DNA of 64,000 nt from Magicicada septendecula (lineage: Eukaryota; Arthropoda; Insecta; Hemiptera; Cicadidae). Positions 1 through 8,889 of this stretch are shown one piece after another. Under the pieces are notes generated by a model. That model saw only the letters and a program-made list of their open reading frames with translations. It was not told the origin of the DNA and did not search any database. The translations under genes and the position numbers were made by a program. The stretch lies in assembly GCA_034769895.1 (NCBI GenBank), contig JAWRYS010000687.1, positions 17,647 to 81,646 of the forward strand. Direction: 5' to 3'. Numbering within the stretch: the first letter of the stretch is position 1; the number at the start of each line of letters is the position of its first letter.

Positions 1-2200
1 TCATATCACCTTAATTATGAGCATGTGCTTCATCTTGAGTGTGTTCACCAGACTCCCTCCTCCGAACAGGTGTGTGTATGATGGTTCATGGCTGATGAGG
101 ATGTCGTTATATCAGCGTCGACCAGCATCTCTGGCTTAGGCGAGAACCCTGGGAATTCATAAAAATTAGAAATGCTGTTCATGAAATTTGTCCACCCAAG
201 TTCCCAATTAAATAACCTCAGAACGGGCCTTCAACCAACTCAAGATAAATGCACAAAGTTTCGGTTATTATTTCTTTGCAAATTGCTTAAAGAGTAGTAA
301 TGTCTACCATGGGATGATTAACTCAAAAAATAAAAAGATATTATTAAAAGGCGTAGAGTAACAGTCACTTGCACGAGCTCTTAACACGCGCCGACAGAAT
401 CCAACAGGTTAGATTGCCACGTGGTGGCACAATTATTGCAATTTGCCAAAAAATGATCACATTCAAGGCACTCACAGTTGCACACAACTAAAATATTAAT
501 AGTGTTTCCTCTAAGGGTGGTCTCACAAGTTATTTTTACTGCCATAATTAATTAAGAAAACACGCGTGCCGTCTGTTGCCTGCACGTGCACAATTCAACT
601 CCATGCCTACGCACTGACTTTAGCTTATAATTTATATAACGCTCTATGCAACAATTACAGTGACTCTTATATTATAATAATCATAAAAAGAATATGAGCT
701 GTCTATACTGAACCGTTAAATAAATCTTTTAAGGCACACACTGCCCGGTCGCACCAAACCATTCGTCTTTCTCATACGGCTGCATAAATTTCGTTAATTA
801 AATTTAATTATTTTTGACTCACACAATAAGATGCTATGATCACTTACCGGGAAGTCTCGTAAATTTAGCCTGCCATCAGAGTAGAAGAAAGAAAGGCGTA
901 GTACAATCTGTTCGGATCAGGAGTCTGTTGTTTCTCTGAGTGCCGGTCTGTGACTGAATTCAGCAATTACGCTGCAACAAAAAGCCCCACTGGCCCATAG
1001 AATGCTCGCGCCGCTTCAACGGTGCCGTCCAAATTTCGTCGCTCTAACTGACCTTTGCGTTCGCGTTATTTTAAAATTAATTTTCTAAAACCTTCGACTG
1101 CCGGGTTAGGCAAACACCGGCACACCCCCACCCCGAAAGGGCAAACCAGTTGCCCCACACTTAAACTCGGGAGAGTACCCTGCAGTGTAACCCCTTCTCA
1201 AAACAAGCTGGTGGACTTCGTGGTTATGGTGGCCCAGCAGCACTTGCTCTCAGGAGAACAGAGGAACCTCACAACTGCGTCCATTCCTCATGCGACCCTC
1301 TCCGCCATGCCAACCCCACGGGACCGCCCCAACACGTCACCCTCTCCGGTGACCATCACCTACTCACACCGGTCCCACTCACATACTCGTCCTAAGACCA
1401 AACAAGGTATCTCCCACCTTGGTATGTGAGTGACCGCACTACCTCTCGTCCATCTCTTGGACCAACCAGCCACATGCACCAACAAGGCATCTCCATCCCT
1501 GCCATATGGCTGGCCCACATCCCTACACAAGGGCGGACGGCCCCGCTCAGCCAGACAGAGAGGACCGCACCAAGGGCACGCGAACATTAATCTCAACTCT
1601 TACTCAACAAAACACCACGACTAGCAAGGGGGTTTTACTTCTCCACCGACGTCGATACACAACAAATACAATTCTCTCTCTCAACAAAAACACCCGGGAA
1701 ACAACCGAAGAATGCGGCATGGCTCGACCTCTACACTTACCAAAAATCAAAATCAAACCACTATGAACAAGGAAACAACAGCACGCTATCACTCTCCATC
1801 ATAAGTCTCAGAACCAAAACAGGGGATACTGACGATCTCCAAGACCACGACAAATGTAAGGGCACTTTCCAACTCTCTAACTTTCACTATGACAATCTTC
1901 CAGTACAGGGGAAACTGACAATCTCGAGGACCACAATCTAATCACTTCCGGCAAGTCTCTCTAAACTCCTTATTGACAGATTTTTTTTTTTTTTTTTTAC
2001 TAAGGGGAGGGGTAGGAAAATCGGGAAGATGAAATGGGGCACGGATCATTAAAGGGTCAATAGCTAGGAGTAAGGGTAAGGACCTGGTTCCCTCCGAAAA
2101 GGAAAATGACTGGAGAAAACCAAGGCTCGCGTGGGCAGGGGCGCAACCCTGAAGTAGACGAACACCACTGGGACTGTGGGGAACATCTATCCGCTACCCG
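1..2200 (-). other. Downstream non-coding third, copy 1 (partial)
   Basis: The region follows ORF2 on the minus strand and contains the poly(A) tract at 1981-1998. AT-rich and CT-rich blocks alternate. The plus-strand short frames at 1055-1766 begin at TTG or overlap each other, and one is broken in copy 4, so I do not call genes. A real pol should lie here and does not. Confidence 0.7.
1981..1998 (-). repeat. Poly(A) tract (18), copy 1
   Basis: 18 T on the plus strand, poly(A) in the sense of the genes, about 200 nt after the ORF2 stop. It is preceded on the minus strand by a pyrimidine run ending CCCCTTAG. There is no AATAAA just upstream of it in the gene sense, so it does not look like a simple captured mRNA tail. 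Confidence 0.9.
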
Positions 2201-3250
2201 TTAACCTCTTCTGTGACGGACCTTGGGTACACGTTCCTTTCGGACTCCACTCTCTGAGAAACTATCTCGCGTTGAGGTGTACTGACTGGCTTCTTCGGAA
2301 TCAGAATCAAGGCAACTTACCTCACTACTTTCACTCCGCTTTGGATTATGCTCATCATCTAACTCCTCTACTTGTCTTTCTTCCAATCCTTCCTTCTTTT
2401 CCTCATCTTCTACAATTTCCCCTTCTTCGTCCACATAATCCAAATCACCATCACGACACTGCACATCCTCAGCATCTTCCAGTTGCTCCTCTGATCCATC
2501 TTCAACCGCGTCTTCGCTCAACTCCTCACCAATTTCTTCATCACATTGGTCACCAGCCGCTTCACAAGCTTCTTCACCAACTTCTTGACTAACCTCTTCT
2601 CCAATCTCATTTTCCTCAACACGTTCATCATCAACATCATCGCCATCACGTCCACTACCACCATCAGAACACTGCACATCTTCATCCTCTAGTTGCTCAC
2701 CTGGTCCGCATGAAACTTCTCTCCGTTCCTCGGAATCCTCAACACTACTTACAGAAGGCGTCTGCACATCTTCACACACTACATCATTCTCACTCACACA
2801 CTCCACAACGCTGCCCCCAAATTTCTCCTCGACTTCTACCTCATCTACTTCTACCACACTTGCGGCATGAACATCCCCTTGTCCATCCACAACCTCAGAA
2901 ACACTTGCAGCCCGGACATCCCTGTGTCCATCTGCAACTTCAGACTCTACAGTCTCCCTAACACCTACAACTATACCTTCCTGTGCAGCATCCGCAGACC
3001 GCTCTTCTGCCTCTTCTGTCGATTCCACTCCTTGACCACTCTCAGCAACTGCAACGTCCTCAACATTTTCCACCCTGGAATCCAGCTGTCCAGGCTCAGG
3101 TGCAATGACTAAATTAATTTCTACTGGCGATGGTAAAGCTACACTCTCAAGTGACTTCTCACATCCCGGCGTAGGCAATGATGATGTTACCGGATCTGGA
3201 TCCCTCACGAACGATACGGGACAAATTCTGCGGCATCTGGATTCAGCCAT
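2201..3250 (-). CDS. ORF2, acidic protein of unknown function, copy 1
   Basis: I do not recognise this 349-codon protein. It starts at an ATG in good context (gtcATGG) inside the end of ORF1, in the -1 frame, where a gypsy element normally carries pol. No protease, RT or integrase motif is present. Residues 1-30 contain four Cys and several Arg. Residues about 60-300 are dominated by Glu, Asp and Val. Two internal duplications are visible: about 106-120 with 121-135 (DVRAAS / DVHAAS), and 185-198 with 255-269 (EQLED...DVQC). The C-terminus turns basic (VRKERVPKVRHRRG, 336-349) and could be a nuclear signal or RNA contact. A perfect splice-donor string, GAG|GTAAGT, lies at codons 310-312. It may be an accessory protein, a captured host gene or a low-complexity relic. 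Open frames across copies with in-frame indels favour a real protein. Confidence 0.6.
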   Translation of the reverse strand: MAESRCRRICPVSFVRDPDPVTSSLPTPGCEKSLESVALPSPVEINLVIAPEPGQLDSRVENVEDVAVAESGQGVESTEEAEERSADAAQEGIVVGVRETVESEVADGHRDVRAASVSEVVDGQGDVHAASVVEVDEVEVEEKFGGSVVECVSENDVVCEDVQTPSVSSVEDSEERREVSCGPGEQLEDEDVQCSDGGSGRDGDDVDDERVEENEIGEEVSQEVGEEACEAAGDQCDEEIGEELSEDAVEDGSEEQLEDAEDVQCRDGDLDYVDEEGEIVEDEEKKEGLEERQVEELDDEHNPKRSESSEVSCLDSDSEEASQYTSTRDSFSESGVRKERVPKVRHRRG

Positions 3251-4260
3251 GACGTCCTCTTCGAGTCCTGTAACTCAGTATTAACTGACGTGTTCTTAGG
3301 CTCTTGTATTGATCCACAGAAGTTATTCCGCTTTTCTTCTTCTGCTTCACCTTCTTCATCCACTACTCTCCCAGGCACTTGTACTTCCTCTTGAACCTTT
3401 ACAGTGTCCTTTTTCTCCGAATAGGAATAACGCCTTGGTACAGGCTCCCTACTTGACGATGTTTGTTCCCTAATATAATTTCTTCTTCCCCTGTTAATTT
3501 CGTATTTCTTTGTTTTCTGTGCTGTAGCTGTTGTTACCGTCTTCACACTTGCCACCCCCTTGTAGCCTCCATTACTTCCGGAATATTCAGGCTTTCTAAA
3601 CGTCTCTTGTGTTCTCCTCCAACCACCATGTTTTTCCTTTTTGGCTCTTCCTGATGAACCACTGGAGTATTGGACATCTGCGGCATCTCTTCCCCGGGAC
3701 TCGTCAACCTCCTGGACCGTTCTTGAAACCACACACAGCCGTTCAAGGTCCGCAAAACAACGTGGACGGTCCGCGAATACTAAACGAGATCTCTCTTGGG
3801 GAGTCAGTCCTTCCAGGATCGATTGTGTCACTTCTGTCTCGGGCAACCCCAACCTTAACACCCGGGCAGCTTTCCGTATATCGTGCACGAAGTCCCCTAA
3901 CGCCTCTCCGTTGGCCTGTAGGCGATAGAATCTTTCAAGCTTAAGCTGGGCACGTCGTCGAATGGGTAGGAAGAAGTTCAACACCTCCCCATGGAAAGCA
4001 TCCACACTGTCACCCCGACGCAGAGTGTTGGTGACCAACCCTGCCAATGAACCCCGGCAATACGGGTATATAAGGGACAAGACCTCCCCATCGGACACCC
4101 CCGGGAAATCTGCCAACTGCAGAACAAGATCTAAGAAAACTAGCAACTGCTCCTCATCTATTCCATCTAACACTGAAAGTTTCTGGAGAACTCCTGAAAG
4201 AGGGTGGGGCAATTTCTGATAGCATACCGCCGCCAGAATTGCACAATTCAAAACAAGCAA
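3205..4260 (-). CDS. ORF1, Ty3/gypsy-type Gag capsid protein, copy 1
   Basis: Gag self-assembles into the cytoplasmic capsid that packages retroelement RNA. Residues about 28-85 resemble the capsid N-terminal lobe, with the pattern SVLDG, LxxFLD, DFPGVSDGEVL, PYCRGSL. Residues about 86-182 resemble the C-terminal lobe, with FHGEVLNFFLP, LERFYRLQANGEALGDFV, ILEGLTPQERSRLVFADRP and DLERLCVV. A basic Gly/Lys/Arg/Tyr region follows (about 203-290), probably RNA-binding, then an acidic stretch (301-310). There is no CCHC zinc knuckle. The frame contains no methionine codon at all, and a TGA lies immediately upstream of the TTG at 4260. The given start is therefore only the limit of the open frame, and translation must begin in an upstream exon, by frameshift from the ATG at 4264, or at a non-AUG codon. 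The family call is from pattern recognition. An Arc-like domesticated Gag is the alternative. This copy has Thr145/Ser147, unlike all others. Confidence 0.85.
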   Translation of the reverse strand: MLVLNCAILAAVCYQKLPHPLSGVLQKLSVLDGIDEEQLLVFLDLVLQLADFPGVSDGEVLSLIYPYCRGSLAGLVTNTLRRGDSVDAFHGEVLNFFLPIRRRAQLKLERFYRLQANGEALGDFVHDIRKAARVLRLGLPETEVTQSILEGLTPQERSRLVFADRPRCFADLERLCVVSRTVQEVDESRGRDAADVQYSSGSSGRAKKEKHGGWRRTQETFRKPEYSGSNGGYKGVASVKTVTTATAQKTKKYEINRGRRNYIREQTSSSREPVPRRYSYSEKKDTVKVQEEVQVPGRVVDEEGEAEEEKRNNFCGSIQEPKNTSVNTELQDSKRTSWLNPDAAEFVPYRS

Positions 4261-4886
4261 TCATAAAACAAATCCCCACTAAACACCTAACACAAACATA
4301 ACCTACAAAAACATATTCACAAGAATCAGAAAAAACCCAATTACTGTCCTTCCTTTGAGCGACCCCCGGGTTCTCTAGCGCTGCGGAGACCTGGCCTACT
4401 TCGGAACCATCTACTCACACCACAGAAGGAGACAAGCAACAACCAACAATACTGAACACACATCACATCAAACATCAATTCGACACACACGTCTCACCAA
4501 CACATAACTCACAGAAACCAACTAGCAATCAGAATTCATAATTCGGGAACTAGTAATCAAAAGTTAACAGGAATTAAGTCGGTGACGGTACCGACTTCCG
4601 ATCGGGCCATACCGCATCCCGCTAATGTCACACGCTAAACTCCGACCCTGAATCAACCACGTTCTATCACCCAGGCAACTCTTGAAACCCCCCCCGGTAG
4701 TTCAACCTCTCAAATTTTCTAAACACCAATACCCGCCCCGTGGTGCGACCAGACTCACAAGTTATATGACCTAAACTAGCCTACACGGGCATATACCTAA
4801 AAAAAAAACAATGGCATAACAATAGCATAGTATTTCCGAGTTTGCAAGCCCCGTCACACCCAAGGACCCAAGGGTTCCCCTCGAAT
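4261..4886 (-). other. Leader between primer-binding site and ORF1
   Basis: 626 nt without a long frame. It holds the nearest minus-strand ATGs: one at 4264 in the +1 frame relative to ORF1, and ATGs near 4473-4461 that open a short hydrophobic frame. Candidate donors lie at 4420 (G|GTGTGA) and 4418 (GGT|GTGAGT). A pyrimidine tract and CAG (exon start 4193) lie just inside ORF1. Joining the first donor to that acceptor would put an AUG in frame with Gag. Equivalents are at 10949-11575, 17398-18024, 23841-24467, 36746-37371 and 48169-48794. The element's RNA packaging signal would be expected here. Confidence 0.5.
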
Positions 4887-4905
4887 GAACCACGCTCTGC
4901 TACCA
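4887..4905 (-). promoter_or_regulatory. Primer-binding site for tRNA-iMet, copy 1
   Basis: The minus strand reads TGGTAGCAGAGCGTGGTTC. The first 11 bases are complementary to the CCA end, discriminator base and acceptor stem of animal initiator-Met tRNA (stem AGCAGAG). The next bases match in part. It lies two bases after a CA that would end the LTR (GGGGTTACA), the standard position for a minus-strand primer site, and about 630 nt before gag. It fixes both the element's orientation and one LTR edge. Confidence 0.78.
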
Positions 4906-4907
4906 TT

Positions 4908-6234
4908 TGTAACCCCTCTTTCCTTTTTATGCTGTATATACATTTTTTTTGTATTTTATTTTGTTTTTTGTACTTATATTTTTTTTGAAAGAGAAGCCAC
5001 AAGTTATTTAAAACTAGGCCGGAGCCTAGAGAAGTCAAAAATGTGCTGGGTCCAGTATGACGGGACTTACAATGAAACTCGGCTGTAATATAACAATAAC
5101 AACTTTTATTTTGCCCCCATAATTCGTTACATATATATATATCCTGCAAATCACATCGTTATCACATGTCCAGGGCAATAGCCCTCAAAATACATAATAA
5201 ACAAATAATTTTCATATCCTTAATCGTGTCAAGACAATAGCTTCCTATCCCTATAAACATATATATATATATCTGGTAACATTCTGTAATTATGTAACTT
5301 CCCCCCCTTTTTGTTACTAACACTTAACATTGACAACACGTACAGAAACATAAAGACACATACACTCGTAATTATATACATATATTATAAACACCTAATA
5401 CCCTTGGAATACGCATGCTCAACAGGCAGTGTTTCTACAAAGCCCTAAAACCGGCAATCATAAATGTTCGCCCTTCAGTCACCGTCATTCATCAATTTCC
5501 ATTAATTTAAATAATTAAGAAAAACCCCCGAAAGGATGATAATCACTCATAAACCATAAGAGAGACCGGACCGCCCATATGTATAGATAGCATCTGATAA
5601 TTGGCCCACCATGAGCATATGAAATTCTTTAAGTTTCTTAGACATCACATAAATGAGAAAAATCCTCATCACCTGATTTTAAGCAATTGGTATGAGTCAA
5701 TTTTTGTTTTACAAATCCAGATGGATACATGTACCAGTATAGGCTTTTACAATGTCAAAAAAAATTAATCAGTATATGCTTTTACAAGGTCAAAAAATCT
5801 AATCAGTATATGCTTTTACAAGGTTAAAAAAAATTAATCAGTATATGCCCAGAAAAATATGAAAGTTCTTTTCTGTTAAAGCCGGATGGCTGTATATAAA
5901 TGAGTTTATAATAACTGACTGTTGTATCCTAGCGGATGTGGGAGCGCGGCAACCTGTACTTAACCATGTGTGACAGGAATCAAACCTGCCTTAAACTGCA
6001 TGAATGTGTGCCTGGCAAAAACTATGTCCCCTTTTATCCCCCGAAAACAGCCTAAAAAAAGAAAACGAAACCCCCCCCAGCCCTTACATGTTAAACCAAA
6101 ATGAAATTAAAATATAAACCCCGTTCTGAACCAGCCGGAACAGAACCCCGAACATGTGACATAAATTTTGTAGTAAGCATAGTAATGACTATTGGATATA
6201 TATGAAAATATTTAAGTGTAAAAAATCTCTAGCA
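4908..6234 (-). repeat. LTR, shared by copies 1 and 2
   Basis: The edge at 4908 is well supported: the minus strand ends GGGGTTACA, two bases before the primer-binding site. The edge at 6234 is tentative. There the minus strand reads TGGGGGAGCG then TGCTAGAG, so a G-rich tract abuts a TG, as a polypurine tract abuts an LTR. The alternative far edge is 5129, giving a 222-bp LTR with a perfect 6-bp inverted end (TGTAAC...GTTACA) but no polypurine tract beside it. Inside are minus-strand AATAAA signals at 5105-5110 and 4955-4960, a TATAAG at 4973-4978, TA runs near 5131 and 5260, and a 34-bp tandem repeat. The transcript should start and end in this segment. Confidence 0.55.
5735..5850 (-). repeat. 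34-35-bp tandem repeat inside the LTR
   Basis: About three and a third copies of a unit that reads cagtatatgcttttacaagg on the plus strand and then an A run. Starts are at 5735, 5770, 5804 and 5839. The first copy differs (tataggc, aatg). It recurs in each full LTR (near 12435, 18880, 25325, 31770, 38232, 49658 and 61076) and is absent from copies 7 and 9. Repeats in this part of an LTR can act as enhancers, which is inference here. Confidence 0.85.
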
Positions 6235-6247
6235 CGCTCCCCCAGTG
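6235..6247 (-). promoter_or_regulatory. Candidate polypurine tract
   Basis: The minus strand reads CACTGGGGGAGCG directly before the candidate LTR start TGCTAG. A purine run beside the downstream LTR primes plus-strand DNA synthesis in LTR elements. It is present in every unit (12934, 19379, 25823, 32272, 38732, 43666, 50159, 55094, 61576). The run is short and contains a C, so the call is moderate. Confidence 0.45.
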
Positions 6248-7340
6248 CAGCACACAATTACAAACATCGTACTTAGTTTTATGAAGTTAAATTATTAAAG
6301 TCACATGATGTTCAGAATGAATGTTCAGCTGACACACCCTATAGTAGACTGTCTAGCCACGTGGGCACATGGTTTCAAAAGAAATTTAAACTGTGAATCA
6401 GGAGCACGGCAGGCCCGGCCAACGAAAAATAAAAGAGTTCATATCACCTTAATTATGAGCATGTGCTTCATCTTGAGTGTGTTCACCAGACTCCCTCCTC
6501 CGAACAGGTGTGTGTATGATGGTTCATGGCTGATGAGGATGTCGTTATATCAGCGTCGACCAGCATCTCTGGCTTAGGCGAGAACCCTGGGAATTCATAA
6601 AAATTAGAAATGCTGTTCATGAAATTTGTCCACCCAAGTTCCCAATTACATAACCTCAGAACGGGCCTTCAACCAACTCAAGATAAATGCACAAAGTTTC
6701 GGTTATTATTTCTTTGCAAATTGCTTAAAGAGTAGTAATGTCTACCATGGGATGATTAACTCAAAAAATAAAAAGATATTATTAAAAGGCGTAGAGTAAC
6801 AGTCACTTGCACGAGCTCTTAACACGCGCCGACAGAATCCAACAGGTTAGATTGCCACGTGGTGGCACAATTATTGCAATTTGCCAAAAAATGATCACAT
6901 TCAAGGCACTCACAGTTGCACACAACTAAAATATTAATAGTGTTTCCTCTAAGGGTGGTCTCACAAGTTATTTTTACTGCCATAATTAATTAAGAAAACA
7001 CGCGTGCCGTCTGTTGCCTGCACGTGCACAATTCAACTCCATGCCTACGCACTGACTTTAGCTTATAATTTATATAACGCTCTATGCAACAATTACAGTG
7101 ACTCTTATATTATAATAATCATAAAAAGAATATGAGCTGTCTATACTGAACCGTTAAATAAATCTTTTAAGGCACACACTGCCCGGTCGCACCAAACCAT
7201 TCGTCTTTCTCATACGGCTGCATAAATTTCGTTAATTAAATTTAATTATTTTTGACTCACACAATAAGATGCTATGATCACTTACCGGGAAGTCTCGTAA
7301 ATTTAGCCTGCCATCAGAGTAGAAGAAAGAACGGCGTAGT

Positions 7341-7850
7341 ACAATCTGTTCGGATCAGGAGTCTGTTGTTTCTCTGAGTGCCGGTCTGTGACTGAATTCA
7401 GCAATTACGCTGCAACAAAAAGCCCCACTGGCCCATAGAATGCTCGCGCCGCTTCAACGGTGCCGTCCAAATTTCGTCGCTCTAACTGACCTTTGCGTTC
7501 GCGTTATTTTAAAATTAATTTTCTAAAACCTTCGACTGCCGGGTTAGGCAAACACCGGCACACCCCCACCCGGAAAGGGCAACCCAGTTGCCCCACACAA
7601 TCTGTTCAGGAGTCTGTTGTTTCTCTGAGTGCCGGTCTGTGACTGAATTCAGCAATTACGCTGCAACAAAAAGCCCCACTGGCCCATAGAATGCTCGCGC
7701 CGCTTCAACGGTGCCGTCCAAATTTCGTCGCTCTAACTGACCTTTGCGTTCGCGTTATTTTAAAATTAATTTTCTAAAACCTTCGACTGCCGGGTTAGGC
7801 AAACACCGGCACACCCCCACCCCGAAAGGGCAACCCAGTTGCCCCACACT
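7341..7850. repeat. Private tandem duplication of about 250 bp in copy 2
   Basis: The segment starting acaatctgttc at 7341 is repeated starting at 7597. The second copy lacks 5 nt (ggatc) and the first has cggaaa where the second has cgaaa after the C run. No other unit has it. It accounts for the 254-nt excess of this unit. Confidence 0.93.
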
Positions 7851-8669
7851 TAAACTCGGGAGAGTACCCTGCAGTGTACCCCCTTCTCAAAACAAGCTGG
7901 TGGATTTCGTGGTTATGTTGGCCCAGCAGCACTTGCTCTCAGGAGATCAGAGGAACCTCACAACTGCGTCCATTCCTCATGCGACCCTCTCCGCCATGCC
8001 AACCCCACGGGACCGCCCCAACACGTCACCCTCTCCGGTGACCATCACCTACTCACACCGGTCCCACTCACATACTCGTCCTAAGACCAAACAAGGTATC
8101 TCCCACCTTGGTATGTGAGTGACCGCACTACCTCTCGTCCATCTCTTGGACCAACCAGCCACATGCACCAACAAGGCATCTCCATCCCTGCCATATGGCT
8201 GGCCCACATCCCTACACAAGGGCGGACGGCCCCGCTCAGCCAGACAGAGAGGACCGCACCAAGGGCACGCGAACATTAATCTCAACTCTTACTCAACAAA
8301 ACACCACGACTAGCAAGGGGGTTTTACTTCTCCACCGACGTCGATACACAACAAATACAATTCTCTCTCTCAACAAAAACACCCGGGAAACAATCGAAGA
8401 ATGCGGCATGGCTCGACCTCTACACTTACCAAAAATCAAAATCAAACCACTATGAACAAGGAAACAACAGCACGCTATCACTCTCCATCATAACTCTCAG
8501 AACCAAAACAGGGGATACTGACGATCTCCAAGACCACGACAAATGTAAGGGCACTTTCCAACTCTCTAACTTTCTCTATGACAATCTTCCAGAACAGGGG
8601 AAACTGACAATTTCGAGGACCACAATCTAATCACTTCCGGCAAGTCTCTCTAAACTCCTTATTGATAGA

Positions 8670-8687
8670 TTTTTTTTTTTTTTTTTT
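8670..8687 (-). repeat. Poly(A) tract (18), copy 2
   Basis: Same length as in copy 1, its lineage partner. Confidence 0.9.
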
Positions 8688-8889
8688 ACTAAGGGGAGGG
8701 GTAGGAAAATCGGGAAGATGAAATGGGGCACGGATCATTAAAGGGTCAATAGCTAGGAGTAATGGTAAGGACCTGGTTCCCTCCGAAAAGGAAAATGACT
8801 GGAGAAAACCAAGGCTCGCGTGGGCAGGGGCGCAACCCTGAAGTAGACGAACACCACTGGGACTGTGGGGAACATCTACCCGCTACCCG

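Larger units (their letters stand above)
1..6234 (-). mobile_element. Element copy 1 (left end outside window)
   Basis: This copy has its LTR, primer-binding site, intact ORF1 and full-length ORF2. Its downstream third is cut by the window start. It shares an extra C (actgaaccgtt, near 710) with copy 2 that copies 3 to 10 lack, so copies 1 and 2 form one lineage. Confidence 0.85.
6248..8889 (-). other. Downstream non-coding third, copy 2
   Basis: This lies between the candidate polypurine tract and the ORF2 stop, with no recognisable gene. It is longer than in other copies because of the duplication at 7341-7850. Equivalents are at 12947-15343, 19392-21780, 25836-28232, 32285-34685, 38745-41141, 43679-46108, 50172-52569, 55107-57531 and 61589-63986. 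A plus-strand 90-codon frame at 6305-6577 is preserved in all copies (see findings) but has no recognised relative. Confidence 0.7.

Noticed and set aside
1055-1766. Plus-strand frames of 124, 64 and 86 codons in the downstream third, repeated in each unit
   Set aside because: The 124-codon frame starts at TTG, the frames overlap one another, composition is low-information Pro/Thr/His, and copy 4 carries an 8-nt deletion that breaks the first frame. They are not supported as genes.
2176-2592. Plus-strand 138-codon frame rich in His, Leu and Pro
   Set aside because: It is the antisense shadow of the acidic ORF2. Glu and Asp codons read backwards give Leu, Phe, Ser and His codons.
4071-4085. 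TATA box (gggtatataaggg) on the plus strand inside gag
   Set aside because: It encodes the family-conserved LIYPY residues of Gag on the minus strand, and no plus-strand gene follows. A chance match is likely.
3609-4219. Plus-strand frames of 85 to 111 codons opposite gag
   Set aside because: They are antisense shadows of ORF1, which has a recognisable capsid pattern on the minus strand.
4380-4410. tRNA-like or SINE promoter in the leader (GC-rich ggtctccgcagcgc segment)
   Set aside because: No A-box and B-box pair with correct spacing and no cloverleaf could be found.
5735-5850. CRISPR-like array
   Set aside because: There are no unique spacers; the whole 34-35-bp unit repeats, it lies in an animal LTR, and there are no cas genes.
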